Positions 1 through 7,712 of a stretch of 64,000 nucleotides of DNA are shown here, piece after piece. The notes beneath the pieces are model-generated. The model was not told the origin of the DNA, searched no databases, and saw nothing but the letters and a program-made list of their open reading frames with translations. A program made the translations under genes and the position numbers. The stretch lies in contig JAWKRT010000002.1 of assembly GCA_041389495.1 (NCBI GenBank), positions 558,001-622,000 of the forward strand. Reading direction: 5' to 3'. Position 1 is the stretch's first letter; every line of letters begins with the position of its first letter. The DNA comes from Myxococcota bacterium. Its GTDB lineage: Bacteria > Myxococcota_A > UBA9160 > UBA4427.

Positions 1-590
1 CCGTCGATCGCGGGCAGGAGCCCGTTCTCGAGGTGCTCCGGGTTGGGCCCGCTCGTCGCGTAGTCGCCGAGGCGAACGCGGTCGTCGCAGTGGCGGTCGC
101 GCGGCGTCGCCGCGACGGCGTCGCGGCACAGCCACAGGTCGGGGGGCGCGCCGACGAGCACGCCCTGCGGCAGGACCGCGACGGCGCGCGGCAGCACGAG
201 CCCGTCGAGGAACACGTCGCTGCGGTCCATCCGGCCGTCGCCGTCCTCGTCCTCGAGCACGACGACGCGTCCGCTCGGCCGCTCCTCGCCCGCGCCGTCG
301 ATGTCGGGCATGAAGCCGCGCATCTCGACGACGTAGAGCCGCCCCTCGTCGTCCCAGTCCATCGCGACCGGGTCGACGACGAGCGGCTCCGCCGCGACGA
401 GCTCGACGCGGAACCCCGGCGCGACGCGGAACGCGGCGAGCGCCTCGTCGGGCGAGAGCACGGGTGCGGGCGGGACGTCGAGCGACGCGAGGATGTCGTC
501 GGCCGAGGGCGGGCGGAGGAGCCAGGCCGCGACGCCTAACGAGGCGAGCGCGCCGAGCGCGACCCAGCGCTTGCGTAGCGGTCGGGTCAT
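1..590 (-). CDS. membrane-bound dehydrogenase / PQQ-type sugar dehydrogenase-like protein (3' part beyond window)
   Basis: The reading frame starts at ATG 590 and stays open to the window edge, so the C-terminal part is missing. The N-terminus has a basic stretch (MTRPLRKRW) and a hydrophobic segment at about residues 9-22, so it is membrane-anchored or secreted. It continues with FRVAPGFRVELVAAEPLV, then a GRLYVVEMRGF stretch and, near the edge, PNPEHLENGL. These match the start of the beta-propeller dehydrogenase domain found in planctomycete and verrucomicrobial 'putative membrane-bound dehydrogenase' proteins (six-bladed PQQ-sugar-dehydrogenase fold, often with a haem domain later). The substrate is not readable. 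It is divergent from the GST gene. The family call is fairly safe; catalytic function is inference because the active-site part is not present. Confidence 0.72.
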   Translation of the reverse strand, partial: MTRPLRKRWVALGALASLGVAAWLLRPPSADDILASLDVPPAPVLSPDEALAAFRVAPGFRVELVAAEPLVVDPVAMDWDDEGRLYVVEMRGFMPDIDGAGEERPSGRVVVLEDEDGDGRMDRSDVFLDGLVLPRAVAVLPQGVLVGAPPDLWLCRDAVAATPRDRHCDDRVRLGDYATSGPNPEHLENGLLPAID

Positions 591-909
591 GCGATGCCTC
601 GGGAAGGCCGCGCGGTGCGCGCCGCGCGAAGCGCGGCCGCGGCGGGTCGATCCGGTCGAGCGGGGCGGGAGCGGCTTCCGGGCACGCGCGGGTTGTAGTA
701 CGCGGCCCGGCCCGCCGCACGCGTGCGGCCGGTGGCGCGCTCCGGTCGTGCCGCGCTTCGCGGGCCGTCCGCCGCGACGCCGGCCTTCCGCCGCGCCGCC
801 GGCCGCTCGGCACCCGTCCGCGCGCACGCCGCGGAGAGATTCCGCAACCGCCGCCGCCGCGCGGCGTCATACTGCCGCGCGCGCGCCGCGCCAACCGCGA
901 GGAGACACC
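591..909. other. divergent intergenic region, 319 bp
   Basis: This GC-rich gap lies between two divergent genes. I see no conserved ORF in it. It must hold promoters for both directions. Only one plausible -10 (868-873, plus strand) is clear. The most AT-rich spot, around 690-702 (GGTTGTAGTACG), may belong to the leftward promoter but has no convincing -35. Confidence 0.5.
868..873 (+). promoter_or_regulatory. -10-like hexamer CATACT upstream of the GST gene
   Basis: CATACT is followed by GCCGC 37 nt before the GTG start. It fits the TANNNT-GC pattern that recurs before many genes in this window. No good -35 was seen. This is inference from pattern only. Confidence 0.35.
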
Positions 910-1524
910 GTGAAGCTCTACGACTCGATGGGCCCGAACCCGAAGCTCGTCCGCATGTTCGCCGCCGAGAAGGGGTTCGCCTTCTCGGACACCGTGAAGG
1001 TCGACCTGGCCGGCGGCGAGAACCGCCGCGAGCCCTACCTCTCGAAGAATCCTTCCGGCCAGCTGCCGTGCGTCGAGCTCGACGACGGCGCGTTCGTCGC
1101 CGAGACGATCGCGATCTGCGAGCTGATCGAGGAGCTGCAGCCCGAGCCGGCGCTCGTCGGCAGCACGCCGCAGGAGCGCGCCGAGACGCGCCAGTGGGTG
1201 CGCCGCGTCGAGTGGAAGGTCGTGCAGCCGATGGGCGACGGCTTCCGCTTCGCAGAGGGGCTCCCGATCTTCAAGGACCGCATCCGCACGCTGCCCGAGG
1301 CGGCGGCCGGCCTCAAGCAGATCGGCCAGGACGGGCTCGCCTGGTTCGATGCGCAGCTCGCCCAGCGCGAGACGATCGTGCCCGGGCGCTTCACGCTCGC
1401 CGACGTCGTGCTCTTCGCGTTCCTCGAGTTCGGCGGCATGGTCGGTCAGCCGATCCCCGATTCCTGCGCGAACCTGAAGCGCTGGTTCGAGAAGGTGAAG
1501 GCGCGGCCGAGCGCGGCGGCCTAG
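910..1524 (+). CDS. glutathione S-transferase family protein
   Basis: A 204-residue protein with the two-domain GST layout. Residues 1-80 form the thioredoxin-like glutathione-binding domain, with the cis-Pro motif QLPCVEL and the following E-T pair in AETIAI that binds the gamma-glutamyl group. The helical substrate-binding domain follows, including the FTLADVVLFAFLEF segment typical of the C-terminal domain. The GTG at 910 is chosen because the family N-terminus (KLYDSMGPNPK) starts there and GAGGAG lies just upstream; the open frame further upstream has no GST similarity. It probably conjugates or reduces electrophilic compounds in the cytoplasm. It ends just before a strong hairpin shared with the convergent gene. 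Confidence 0.88.
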   Translation: MKLYDSMGPNPKLVRMFAAEKGFAFSDTVKVDLAGGENRREPYLSKNPSGQLPCVELDDGAFVAETIAICELIEELQPEPALVGSTPQERAETRQWVRRVEWKVVQPMGDGFRFAEGLPIFKDRIRTLPEAAAGLKQIGQDGLAWFDAQLAQRETIVPGRFTLADVVLFAFLEFGGMVGQPIPDSCANLKRWFEKVKARPSAAA

Positions 1525-1532
1525 CAACGCAC

Positions 1533-1574
1533 GGCCGGGCTCGGGGCGCCGCCTACGGCGCCCCGAGCCCGGCC
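1533..1574. terminator. perfect 19-bp inverted repeat between convergent genes (bidirectional terminator)
   Basis: The arms 1533-1551 and 1556-1574 are perfectly complementary over 19 bp and enclose the tetraloop CCTA. The loop holds the stop codon of the leftward LLM gene (CTA 1553-1555). There is no T-tract on either side. The position, directly after the GST stop and at the LLM stop, supports termination in both directions. Confidence 0.7.
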
Positions 1575-2449
1575 GCCGCGGGCACCACCTCGCGCACCAG
1601 CACGCCGAGCGCGTCGGCGTCCTCGTCCCACAGGTTCGGCAGGCTCACGATCGCGTGCTGGATGCCCGCGTCGGCGAGCGCGCGCAGCTTCGCGACGGCG
1701 TCGCGCGCGCCGTCCGCCCCCGGTGCGAGCCGCAGCGTCGAGAGGCTCGTGCGCTCGATCTCGTCGTACGGCCGGCCGACGTCGTCGCAGTGGCGCCGCA
1801 GCACGTCGAGCTTCGCGCGGATCGCGTCGGTGCCGGCGTAGTCGAACAGGTTGCAGGCGTCCGCGTAGCGCGCGACGAGGCGGAGCGTCTTGCGCTCGCC
1901 CATGCCGCCGACGAGGATGCGCGGCCGCGGCGTCGACAGCGGCGCCGGCACGCACAGCGTCTCGGCGAGCCGGTAGTGGCGGCCTTCGAAGGGCTCAACG
2001 CGGCCGCTCCACATCTGGAGCGCGATCCGGATCGTCTCCTCGAGCCGCTCGAAGCGCTCGGCGAGCGGCGGGAACGGAACGCCGAGGCCCGCGTGCTCGC
2101 GCTCGAACCACGCGGCGCCGATGCCGAGCACCGCGCGCCCGCCCGACAGCACATCGAGCGTGCTCACCGTCTTGGCGAGCACGCCGGGGTGCCGGTAGGT
2201 CACGCCGGTGACGAGCGTGCCGAGCGTCGCGCGCTCGGTGGCGCCCGCGAGATAGGCGAGCGCCGTGTAGCCCTCGAGCATCTCCTGCTCGGGCGGGCCC
2301 ACGAACTCGATCTGGAAGAAGTGATCCATCACCCAGAGGCTCGCGACGCCGCCCAGGTCGGCGCGGCGCGCGACGTCGGCGAGGCGACGACGCAGCGACG
2401 CGGGGCCGCCCGGTGTCGTGAAGCTCGGGATCTGGAGGCCGATGCGCAT
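1553..2449 (-). CDS. LLM-class (luciferase-like, probably F420-dependent) oxidoreductase
   Basis: A 298-residue TIM-barrel protein of the bacterial luciferase-like family. The N-terminus MRIGLQIPSF is the first beta strand of the barrel. LGTLVTGVTYRHP and the AVLGIGAAWFEREH stretch are the conserved strands and loops around the flavin/F420 site, and the later ILVGGMGERKTLRLVARYAD is the standard C-terminal signature of F420-dependent members. It likely performs hydride transfer from F420H2 or FMNH2; the substrate is unknown. The last codons form one arm of the 19-bp terminator. A -10-like TACCCT lies only 7 nt before the ATG, so the mRNA may be leaderless. Confidence 0.87.
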   Translation of the reverse strand: MRIGLQIPSFTTPGGPASLRRRLADVARRADLGGVASLWVMDHFFQIEFVGPPEQEMLEGYTALAYLAGATERATLGTLVTGVTYRHPGVLAKTVSTLDVLSGGRAVLGIGAAWFEREHAGLGVPFPPLAERFERLEETIRIALQMWSGRVEPFEGRHYRLAETLCVPAPLSTPRPRILVGGMGERKTLRLVARYADACNLFDYAGTDAIRAKLDVLRRHCDDVGRPYDEIERTSLSTLRLAPGADGARDAVAKLRALADAGIQHAIVSLPNLWDEDADALGVLVREVVPAAAGLGAP

Positions 2450-2456
2450 CGCGCGC

Positions 2457-2462
2457 AGGGTA
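2457..2462 (-). promoter_or_regulatory. -10-like TACCCT placed for a leaderless start
   Basis: On the minus strand TACCCT ends 7 nt before ATG 2449, which is the usual distance from a -10 box to the transcription start. The same geometry is seen at 30656-30661, 53347-53352 and 55410-55415. Confidence 0.4.
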
Positions 2463-2466
2463 CACG

Positions 2467-2505
2467 TCGCGCGACCGCGTCGCGCGACCGCGTCGCGCGA
2501 TCGCG
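2467..2505. repeat. three tandem 13-bp repeats
   Basis: The unit TCGCGCGACCGCG occurs three times head to tail (2467-2479, 2480-2492, 2493-2505). The third copy has one C-to-T change, and a decayed remnant follows. Each unit contains the palindrome TCGCGCGA. The array fills the gap between the end of the chemoreceptor gene and the promoter of the LLM gene. Confidence 0.85.
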
Positions 2506-2525
2506 TCTCGCAGCGCGGCGTTCTG

Positions 2526-4760
2526 CTAGGCGTCGCGCGTGCGGAACCGCTCCAGGTCGCGGCGGACGGTCGTCGTGCGCTCGGCGAGCATCTCGGCGAC
2601 GCCCGCGAGCTCCTCGGCGCTCGCCGTGTTCTGCTGCGTGGCCTGGTCGACGCGGGCGAGGCCCGAGTTGACCTGGGAGACGCCCTCCGCCTGCTCGCTG
2701 CTCGACGTCGCGATCTCCGCGACGAGCTCGGAAGCGCGCGTCACGGCGTCCACGATCTCGGTCAGCGACGACGCGGTCTTCTCTGCGATCGCGCGGCCCT
2801 GCGCGACCTTGCCGCCCGCGCTCTCGATGAGCTCGGTCGTCTCCTTCGCCGCGGTCGCGCTGCGCTCCGCGAGGCTCCGCACCTCCTCCGCGACGACCGC
2901 GAAGCCCTTGCCGTGCGTTCCTGCGCGCGCCGCTTCCACGGCCGCATTCAGGGCGAGCAGGTTCGTCTGGAACGCGATCTCGTCGATCACCTTGATGATT
3001 CTCGAGATCTGCGTGCTCGCCTGGTCGATCTCGACCATCGCGCCGACCATCGCGCGCATCTGCTCGTCCCCGTTCTCGGCGGCCGAGCGCGCGGAGGTGG
3101 CGAGCTGCATGGCCGTCGACGCACTGTCCGCGTTGGCGCGCGTCTTCTGCCCGATCTCCTCCATGCTCGCCGTGATCTCCTGGACGGAGGCCGCGGAGTC
3201 CGTCGCGTTGCCCGAGAGCCCCTGGCTCGTCGACGCGACGACGGCGGTGTTCTCGGCGACCTCGACGATCGCGACCTTGAGGTGGCCGATCGTCGAGCCG
3301 AGCTGCTGCACCATCTTCTCCATCGCCTGCATCAGCGCGTCGTCGCCCGAGCGCGGCGCGATCTCGACCGTCAGGTCGCCGCCGCCGATGCGCGCCGCGA
3401 TGCCGTTCACGGTCGCGAGCGAGGTGACGACCGCCTCGACGCTCCGCTTCATGTCCGCGAGCTCGGGGAGCACGTCGACGTCCACGGCCGCGGGAATCTC
3501 GCCCTTCGCGAGGCGTGCGAGGTAGGTCGTGAGCTCGGCCACCTGTCGTTCGCGCACGGCCTTCGCTTCGCGATCGCGACCCACGCCGGCCCAGTCGACG
3601 GTGCTCGTCCCCACCGCCGTCCGCATGCCCGCGGCGGCGCGGTTGAGCGCCTCGCCGAGTCGCCCGATCTCGTCCTCGCTCGTGACCGCGAGGTCCGCGT
3701 CGAGCCGGCCGCGCGCGATCCGCTCGATGGCCTCGGCGGCCGCGCGCACGGGGTTCACGATGCGCCCCGCGAGCCACGCGCCCACCGCGACGACCACGGC
3801 GACGGCGATGGCGCACGCACCGGCGATCGCGTTGCGGACCGGCACGAGTGCGGCGTAGGCCTCGCGCGCGTCCTGCCTCACGAGCGCCACCCAGGCGCGG
3901 TCGCCCTTCGCGGCGGAGAAGCCGACGACGTGGTCGACGTGCTCGACCTCGTGGCCCTCGATCGCGTAGCCGGACTCGCCACCGAGCGCGCGTCGCACCG
4001 ACCCGAGGCCGGCGGAGACGAGGTTGGCCTCGCTCATCACGCGCGCCGGGTCCGGGTCGTCGAGGAGCGAGCCGTCGGCGGTCACGATCTGCGTCTCGAC
4101 GGTGGTGAGGCCCTTGCTCGCGAGGCTGGCGCGCGTCGCCGCGAGGATCGATCCGAGGATCCGCTCGCGGGAGGCCCAGTTGATCCACATGCGAACGACC
4201 TGGCCGTCGTCGTCGTAGACGGGGGCGCCGTACACGAGCGACACCGTCGACGGCTCGCGGAGGCGCGTGACGATCGGGTCGCGCGCCGGGGGCCCGACCC
4301 AGCTCGCGCCCGGTCCGACCTCGCCCGCGGCGATCGCGCGGAACCACGGCTCGCCGCTCACGTCGCGGCCGACGAGCGACGCGGTGTCGGCCGGCGCGCC
4401 CGTGTGGTCGACGTCGTTCGCGCCGACGATCCGTCCGTCGCGATCGACGACGACCATCAGGTCGTAGATCTCGTAGCTGCGCGTGAAGAAGTTCGCGAGG
4501 CGCGTGATGTCGGCGCGGCTGCCGAGCGCGAGCGGATTGTGCGCGAACGCCTGGACGTCCCCGTAGCGCTCGAACAGGTTGCGCTCGACCTTGTCGAGCG
4601 CGTCCTCGGCCTGGGCCTGGAGGAACTCGCCGGTGCGCGCGATCAGCGCATCGCGTGCGCCGCGGTAGCTCATCGCGCCGACGACGAGCAGGGGAACGAC
4701 ACCGACCGCCACGAAGGTGGCCGTCAGCCGGAGCCGGAGGTCGGTGCGAAGGCGGTGCAC
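2526..4760 (-). CDS. methyl-accepting chemotaxis protein with Cache sensor domain
   Basis: A 744-residue transmembrane chemoreceptor. One membrane helix is at about residues 12-31. A large periplasmic double-Cache-like sensor follows to about 300 (GRIVGANDVDHTG and VYDDDGQVVRMWIN are typical Cache strands). A second membrane helix spans about 305-327, then a HAMP domain (about 328-380), a second HAMP-like linker near 430-470, and the cytoplasmic signalling domain with the highly conserved hairpin tip IDEIAFQTNLLALNAAVEAA near 590. It should bind a small ligand outside and control a CheA kinase; no che genes lie in this window. GTG is the start, with GAGGAG upstream. The ligand cannot be read from sequence. 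Confidence 0.93.
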   Translation of the reverse strand: MHRLRTDLRLRLTATFVAVGVVPLLVVGAMSYRGARDALIARTGEFLQAQAEDALDKVERNLFERYGDVQAFAHNPLALGSRADITRLANFFTRSYEIYDLMVVVDRDGRIVGANDVDHTGAPADTASLVGRDVSGEPWFRAIAAGEVGPGASWVGPPARDPIVTRLREPSTVSLVYGAPVYDDDGQVVRMWINWASRERILGSILAATRASLASKGLTTVETQIVTADGSLLDDPDPARVMSEANLVSAGLGSVRRALGGESGYAIEGHEVEHVDHVVGFSAAKGDRAWVALVRQDAREAYAALVPVRNAIAGACAIAVAVVVAVGAWLAGRIVNPVRAAAEAIERIARGRLDADLAVTSEDEIGRLGEALNRAAAGMRTAVGTSTVDWAGVGRDREAKAVRERQVAELTTYLARLAKGEIPAAVDVDVLPELADMKRSVEAVVTSLATVNGIAARIGGGDLTVEIAPRSGDDALMQAMEKMVQQLGSTIGHLKVAIVEVAENTAVVASTSQGLSGNATDSAASVQEITASMEEIGQKTRANADSASTAMQLATSARSAAENGDEQMRAMVGAMVEIDQASTQISRIIKVIDEIAFQTNLLALNAAVEAARAGTHGKGFAVVAEEVRSLAERSATAAKETTELIESAGGKVAQGRAIAEKTASSLTEIVDAVTRASELVAEIATSSSEQAEGVSQVNSGLARVDQATQQNTASAEELAGVAEMLAERTTTVRRDLERFRTRDA

Positions 4761-4867
4761 GGGCGCGCTCCTCTGCGAGTGCGCGCGGGAGCGCGGGCAC
4801 TCGTCGGGCCCGCGTGTCGGCCGGCGGCGGCGCGCGCTGAGGGCTTGCGCGGGCGCGCGCGTGCGAA

Positions 4868-4923
4868 TGCGGCGAACGCCCGATCCGCAGTAGCCCGGAG
4901 CCTCCTGGGTTCTTCGGAGGAGG
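4868..4923 (-). promoter_or_regulatory. possible structured 5' leader of the chemoreceptor gene
   Basis: Two consecutive hairpins are visible: CCTCCT/AGGAGG (arms 4901-4906 and 4918-4923, 11-nt loop) and TGCGG/CCGCA (arms 4868-4872 and 4885-4889). They lie 110-160 nt before the chemoreceptor start. I cannot match them to a known riboswitch. They may be part of a leader RNA or of the terminator of the upstream gene. Confidence 0.3.
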
Positions 4924-4964
4924 TCGCGTCTGGCGGCTTCCGCGCGGCGCGCCGTGCGCGCGCC

Positions 4965-5960
4965 CTACGGGGCCTCGAGCCCGTAGAGGAGCTCGCCGTC
5001 GGGGCCGACGTCGTAGACCTCGTAGCCGCTCTCGACGCGCGGCGCGTCGCCGCCGAGCGCGACCGCGACCTTGTTGGTCGCGTTGCGCGCGACGTCGAGC
5101 ACGAGCTCGACGCAGGCGGCGGGCGGAAGCTGCTCGCGCAGCGCGCGCGCGCGGCTCGCGTCGACGGCGAACGGCGTGGAGATCATCGCCTCGGCGAACG
5201 CGAGTGCGGCCTTGTGCGCGGGCGAGAGGTCGCTCTGCGCGTAGCGGTCGACCGCGTCGAACATCGCGTCGTCCGCGCCGGCGACGAGTGCTGCGCGGCT
5301 GCGCAACGACTGGCAGATGCGGCAGCGGTGGCGGCGCGCGCCGAGGAGGCGCACGAGCTCGGTCGTCACCGCGTCCACCTCGCGCAGCTGCGGCACGACG
5401 CGGATCCACAGGTCGAAGGCCTCGGTGAGCGCCGGTGCGTCCGCGGCGCGCGCGTCGCCGTCCGCCGCGGGCGAGGGGCCGAAGAGCGCGTCGAGCGCGG
5501 CGCGCACGCGAGGCGCGAAGTCGGCGACGTAGCAGGCCTGCGCGAAGTCGCCGGCCGCGGCGCCGAGCGAGGCGAAGAGCGCGCCGCGCTCGGCGGCGCC
5601 GAGGCTCGCCACGTCGAACGCGAGCTGCTCGGCGAACGCGAGCGCGGGGCGCGCGCCGTCGTCGAGGGCGGCGAGCTCGCGCCAGCGCGCGGCGTCGACG
5701 CCGTGCCACGGGCTCGTGCCGAGCCCGGCGGGGCGGGCGAGCGGCGGTGCGCCGTGCTGGCTCGCGACGACGCGCGACGCGAGGTCGAAGAGGTCGGCGA
5801 CGCCGGCGTCGCGCGTCGCGCGCCAGGCGGCCGCCGCGAGCGCGTCGAGCGCCGCGCCCGCGCGCGGTGCGTGGAGCTCGAGGGCCGCGCGTCCGTGCGC
5901 GGCGTCGCGTTGCGTGGCTTCGCGTTGCGTGGCTTCGCGTTGCGCGGCGTCCCGTTGCAT
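4965..5960 (-). CDS. carboxymuconolactone decarboxylase / AhpD-like domain protein
   Basis: A 331-residue protein, about twice the length of a single AhpD-like domain. The C-terminal half holds a recognisable AhpD/CMD core around residues 205-260: a CRICQS CxxC followed by a helix with DRYAQSDLSPAHKAALAFAE. The N-terminal half resembles a second, diverged copy of the fold (ALAFAEQLAFDVASLG). The residue four places after the second Cys is Arg, not the usual His, so peroxidase relay chemistry is uncertain. ATG 5960 is supported by AGGAGG at good spacing and by a TAGGAT box upstream. The first residues encode a short repeat (QREAT). Function is inferred from the fold only. Confidence 0.68.
   Translation of the reverse strand: MQRDAAQREATQREATQRDAAHGRAALELHAPRAGAALDALAAAAWRATRDAGVADLFDLASRVVASQHGAPPLARPAGLGTSPWHGVDAARWRELAALDDGARPALAFAEQLAFDVASLGAAERGALFASLGAAAGDFAQACYVADFAPRVRAALDALFGPSPAADGDARAADAPALTEAFDLWIRVVPQLREVDAVTTELVRLLGARRHRCRICQSLRSRAALVAGADDAMFDAVDRYAQSDLSPAHKAALAFAEAMISTPFAVDASRARALREQLPPAACVELVLDVARNATNKVAVALGGDAPRVESGYEVYDVGPDGELLYGLEAP
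5906..5950. repeat. in-frame 15-bp tandem repeat in the AhpD-like gene start
   Basis: CGCGTTGCGTGGCTT (plus strand) is present as two perfect copies and a third with three changes. It encodes QREAT repeats directly after the start codon on the minus strand. Because the unit is a multiple of three, copy-number change would keep the frame. Confidence 0.8.
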
Positions 5961-5990
5961 CCCGCTCGTCCTCCTGCGTCGGCGGTGCGC

Positions 5991-5996
5991 ATCCTA
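5991..5996 (-). promoter_or_regulatory. -10-like TAGGAT for the AhpD-like gene
   Basis: TAGGAT is followed by GCGC on the minus strand and ends 30 nt before ATG 5960. It is one of several identical hexamers in this window. No clear -35 was seen. Confidence 0.42.
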
Positions 5997-6043
5997 GCCG
6001 AACGCGCGATCGCGACGGCACCCACGCCCACGGACCGCCGGTA

Positions 6044-6049
6044 TAGGAT
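6044..6049 (+). promoter_or_regulatory. -10-like TATAGGAT upstream of the acyl-CoA ligase
   Basis: TATAGGAT (6042-6049) is followed by GGGCGC 33 nt before the GTG start at 6083. It forms a divergent promoter pair with the TAGGAT at 5991-5996. Confidence 0.42.
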
Positions 6050-6082
6050 GGGCGCTCGACGCCCGCACCGAGGAGACCCCGC

Positions 6083-7684
6083 GTGACGCTCGACGAGCGC
6101 TATGTCGACGACTTCCAGTTCGCCGGCCAGGACATCCCCTGGCTCGTCGCGCACTGGGCGAAGCACAAGCCCGACCACCCGTTCCTGGTCTGGGAGCCGA
6201 AGAGCGGAGCCACGCGTCGGTGGACCTACGCCGAGTTCGACGCCGAGGTCGCGCGCATCGCGGCGGGCCTCGCCGCGCGCGGCGTGGCGAAGGGCGACAA
6301 GGTGCTCGTCCACGCCGACAACTGCCCCGAGATGGTCCTCTCGTGGTACGCGTGCGCGAAGATCGGCGCCGTCGCCGTCACGACGAACACGCGCAGCGCG
6401 GGGCCCGAGATCGAGTACTTCGCGTCGCACACCGGCTGCGTCGGCGCCATCACGCAGCCGCGCTTCGCGCGGCTCGTGAAGGAGCACGCGAAGGCGCTCC
6501 GGTGGATCGTCGTGACCGAGGACGACGCGGGCGAGCCGCCCGCCGCCGCCGACGCGAGCCACGGAATGGAGCCGTTCGCGGCGCTTCGCGGCGACCCGTC
6601 GACGCTCGCGCCGCGCGCGCCCGACCCGATGGCGCCGGCCGGCATCATGTTCACGTCGGGCACGACGTCGCGCCCGAAGGCCGTCGTGCACACGCACGCG
6701 AATGCGCTGTGGGCGAGCCGCATGGGCCCGCTCAACATCGCGGCCCGCCCCGACAGCGTCTATCTCGTGTACCTGCCGTTCTTCCACGTGAACGCGCAGA
6801 GCTGGTCGGTCTACGCGATGCTCGGCGTCGGCGGCACGGTCGTGCTGCAGCCGAAGTTCTCGTCGAGCCGGTTCTGGGAGGTGGTGACGCGCCACGACGT
6901 CACGCACATCTCGCTGATCCCGTTCGTGTTCAAGGCGATCGCCGGCCAGCCCATTCCCGAGAACCGGCTCGAGGTGGGCGTGTTCGGGCTCGTGATGCCG
7001 GCGCTCGAGCAGTGGCTCGGCCTTCGCGTGATGGCGGCGTGGGGCATGACGGAGACCGTCACGCACGCGACGCGCACGGACTTCGTGCAGACGTATCCCG
7101 ACGGCTCGATGGGCAAGCCGACGCCCGGCTACGAGTTCGCGATCGTCGACCCGGACACCGGGCGTCCCTGTCGCGAGGGCGAGACGGGCGAGCTGTGGGT
7201 GCGCGGGCGCCGCGGCGTGCAGCTCTTCCTCGAGTACTACGACAACCCCGAGGCGAACGCGAAGGCGTTCACCGACGACGGCTGGTTCCGGACGGGCGAC
7301 CTCGTCGCGCTCGGCGTCGAGGGCAACTTCTTCTACAAGGATCGCGACAAGGACGCGCTCAAGGTCGGGGGCGAGAACGTCTCGGCCCGCGAGGTCGAGG
7401 ACTGCTGCCGCGAGGTCGGCGGCATCGCGGACATCGCCGTCGTCGGGCGCAAGCACGAGATGCTCGACCAGGTGCCCGTCGCGTTCGTGATCCGCGGGCT
7501 CGGCGCGCCCGAGTCCGAGGAGGAGCACGCGCGCGCCATCCTCGCGCACTGCAAGGCGCGGCTCGCGGACTTCAAGGTCCCGCGCGCCGTGTACTTCCGC
7601 GACGAGTTCCCGACGGCGACGCTCGAGAAGGTGGCGAAGAACCGGCTGCGCGAGCTGGCCGACGCGATGCCCGACCCGGCCTAG
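6083..7684 (+). CDS. AMP-dependent acyl-CoA synthetase (crotonobetaine/carnitine-CoA ligase-like)
   Basis: A 533-residue ANL-superfamily adenylating enzyme that activates a carboxylic acid with ATP and CoA. The phosphate-binding motif IMFTSGTTSRPKAVVHTH is at about residues 188-205, the aromatic/active-site AAWGMTETVTHATR near 315, the hinge DGWFRTGDL near 400, and the catalytic lysine in LEKVAKNRLR near the end. The order of motifs and the short N-terminus (WLVAHWAKHKPDHPFLVWE) resemble caiC-type ligases. The substrate is probably a short or medium acid; identity is not readable. GTG is the start, with AGGAG upstream. It stands alone, convergent with the DegT operon. Confidence 0.9.
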   Translation: MTLDERYVDDFQFAGQDIPWLVAHWAKHKPDHPFLVWEPKSGATRRWTYAEFDAEVARIAAGLAARGVAKGDKVLVHADNCPEMVLSWYACAKIGAVAVTTNTRSAGPEIEYFASHTGCVGAITQPRFARLVKEHAKALRWIVVTEDDAGEPPAAADASHGMEPFAALRGDPSTLAPRAPDPMAPAGIMFTSGTTSRPKAVVHTHANALWASRMGPLNIAARPDSVYLVYLPFFHVNAQSWSVYAMLGVGGTVVLQPKFSSSRFWEVVTRHDVTHISLIPFVFKAIAGQPIPENRLEVGVFGLVMPALEQWLGLRVMAAWGMTETVTHATRTDFVQTYPDGSMGKPTPGYEFAIVDPDTGRPCREGETGELWVRGRRGVQLFLEYYDNPEANAKAFTDDGWFRTGDLVALGVEGNFFYKDRDKDALKVGGENVSAREVEDCCREVGGIADIAVVGRKHEMLDQVPVAFVIRGLGAPESEEEHARAILAHCKARLADFKVPRAVYFRDEFPTATLEKVAKNRLRELADAMPDPA

Positions 7685-7712
7685 CGTCGCGCCCGGGCCG
7701 GCCGGCGCGCGC

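Noticed and set aside
587..847. Minus-strand 86-codon frame in the divergent gap
   Set aside because: It has no ribosome site, low-complexity Arg/Ala composition and would occupy the promoter region of the dehydrogenase gene.
4868..4945. Cyclic-di-GMP (GEMM) riboswitch upstream of the chemoreceptor
   Set aside because: Chemoreceptors are frequent GEMM targets and GGCTCCGGGCTA looked suggestive, but the conserved AAACC/GNRA and receptor elements are absent.
2418..6086. Very long plus-strand open frame of about 1220 codons
   Set aside because: It is antisense to the chemoreceptor and AhpD-like genes and has only Arg/Ala/Asp/His-rich GC-frame composition with no domain. High GC removes stop codons from shadow frames.
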